A DNA stretch of 64,000 bases from Gemmatimonadota bacterium (GTDB lineage Bacteria; JAAXHH01). Every line of letters begins with the position of its first letter. The first letter of the stretch is position 1. Shown here in pieces: positions 63,954 through 64,000 of the stretch. The DNA is taken from contig JAPOZT010000017.1 in the NCBI GenBank assembly GCA_026705925.1, positions 1 through 64,000 of the forward strand. The letters run 5' to 3'. A program made the position numbers and the translations under genes. The notes under the pieces were generated by a model. That model worked only from the letters and a program-made list of their open reading frames with translations. It was not told where the DNA came from and ran no database searches.

Positions 63954-64000
63954 TGACTGACTCCCGGTTTACTCCACAACGTATACCAGTCTGGTCCAGG

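Overview
The window is GC-rich (roughly 60-65 % by eye), densely coded bacterial chromosome carrying mostly housekeeping genes. Cell-envelope genes (BamD lipoprotein, LolA-like chaperone, lipoproteins, exported proteins) indicate a diderm. A class A RNase P RNA, RNase Y, a group-1/2-sized sigma factor without region 1.1, a Rieske/cytochrome b complex with a pentaheme cytochrome, and a secreted protease with a C-terminal FlgD/T9SS-like sorting-type domain fit a lineage near the FCB group (Gemmatimonadota/Latescibacterota-like). That placement is inference; no marker gene in the window settles it. No tRNA, rRNA, insertion sequence, prophage or CRISPR array was seen.

Layout. 1-3130 (+): 3' part of smc, then coaE. 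3199-6974 (-): lolA-like, rimO, bamD, nadD with 4-base overlaps. 7244-13528 (-): a promoter with a short leader ORF and a terminator-like hairpin, a zinc-ribbon coiled-coil gene, RNase P RNA with its own promoter, recJ, meaB, the B12 domain of methylmalonyl-CoA mutase and an exported amidohydrolase. 13550-15192 (+): exported Rid protein and a Gfo/Idh oxidoreductase. 15259-16260 (-): TPR lipoprotein, divergent from 16415-21749 (+): Rieske protein, cytochrome b, pentaheme cytochrome c and a large PIG-L protein. 21848-23121 (-): small Cys protein and ilvE. 23349-28603 (+): acetamidase-like, SDR and two sigma-54 activators. 28710-31405 (+): trxA, ftsY, DegT aminotransferase. 31402-34289 (-): iscA-type, mrp, JAMM protease, xdhC. 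34499-41158 (-): double-domain purS, purL, purQ, an orphan FtsK-type membrane domain and a subtilisin. 41659-45804 (+): sigma factor and secA. 45895-63953 (-): eighteen genes on one strand, from thrS, infC, rpmI, rplT, pheS, pheT through zapB/zapA, rny, xseA, xseB, a prenyl synthase, nadK, recN and pgsA to a small ABC-transporter/PqqD cluster.

How they work together: the window joins genes for translation (thrS, infC, L35, L20, PheST), RNA processing (rnpB, rny), chromosome upkeep (smc, recJ, recN, xseAB), cofactor synthesis (coaE, nadD, nadK), FGAM synthesis (purSLQ), protein export (secA, ftsY, bamD, lolA) and respiration. Nine sites match a -35 close to TTGACA, a 17-18 base spacer and a -10 such as TAAATT, TAATTT or TAATCT, mostly in divergent gaps.

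Most interesting: a sigma factor whose best start codon is AUC, next to an infC with the classic AUU start; an internally duplicated lid domain in a sigma-54 activator; a fused tandem PurS; a stand-alone FtsK 4TM domain; an operon joining a minimal FtsX permease, an ABC ATPase, a PqqD/RRE-like protein and an unknown two-repeat protein; and a possible attenuator with a short leader ORF. Short in-frame tandem duplications occur at many gene ends and linkers.
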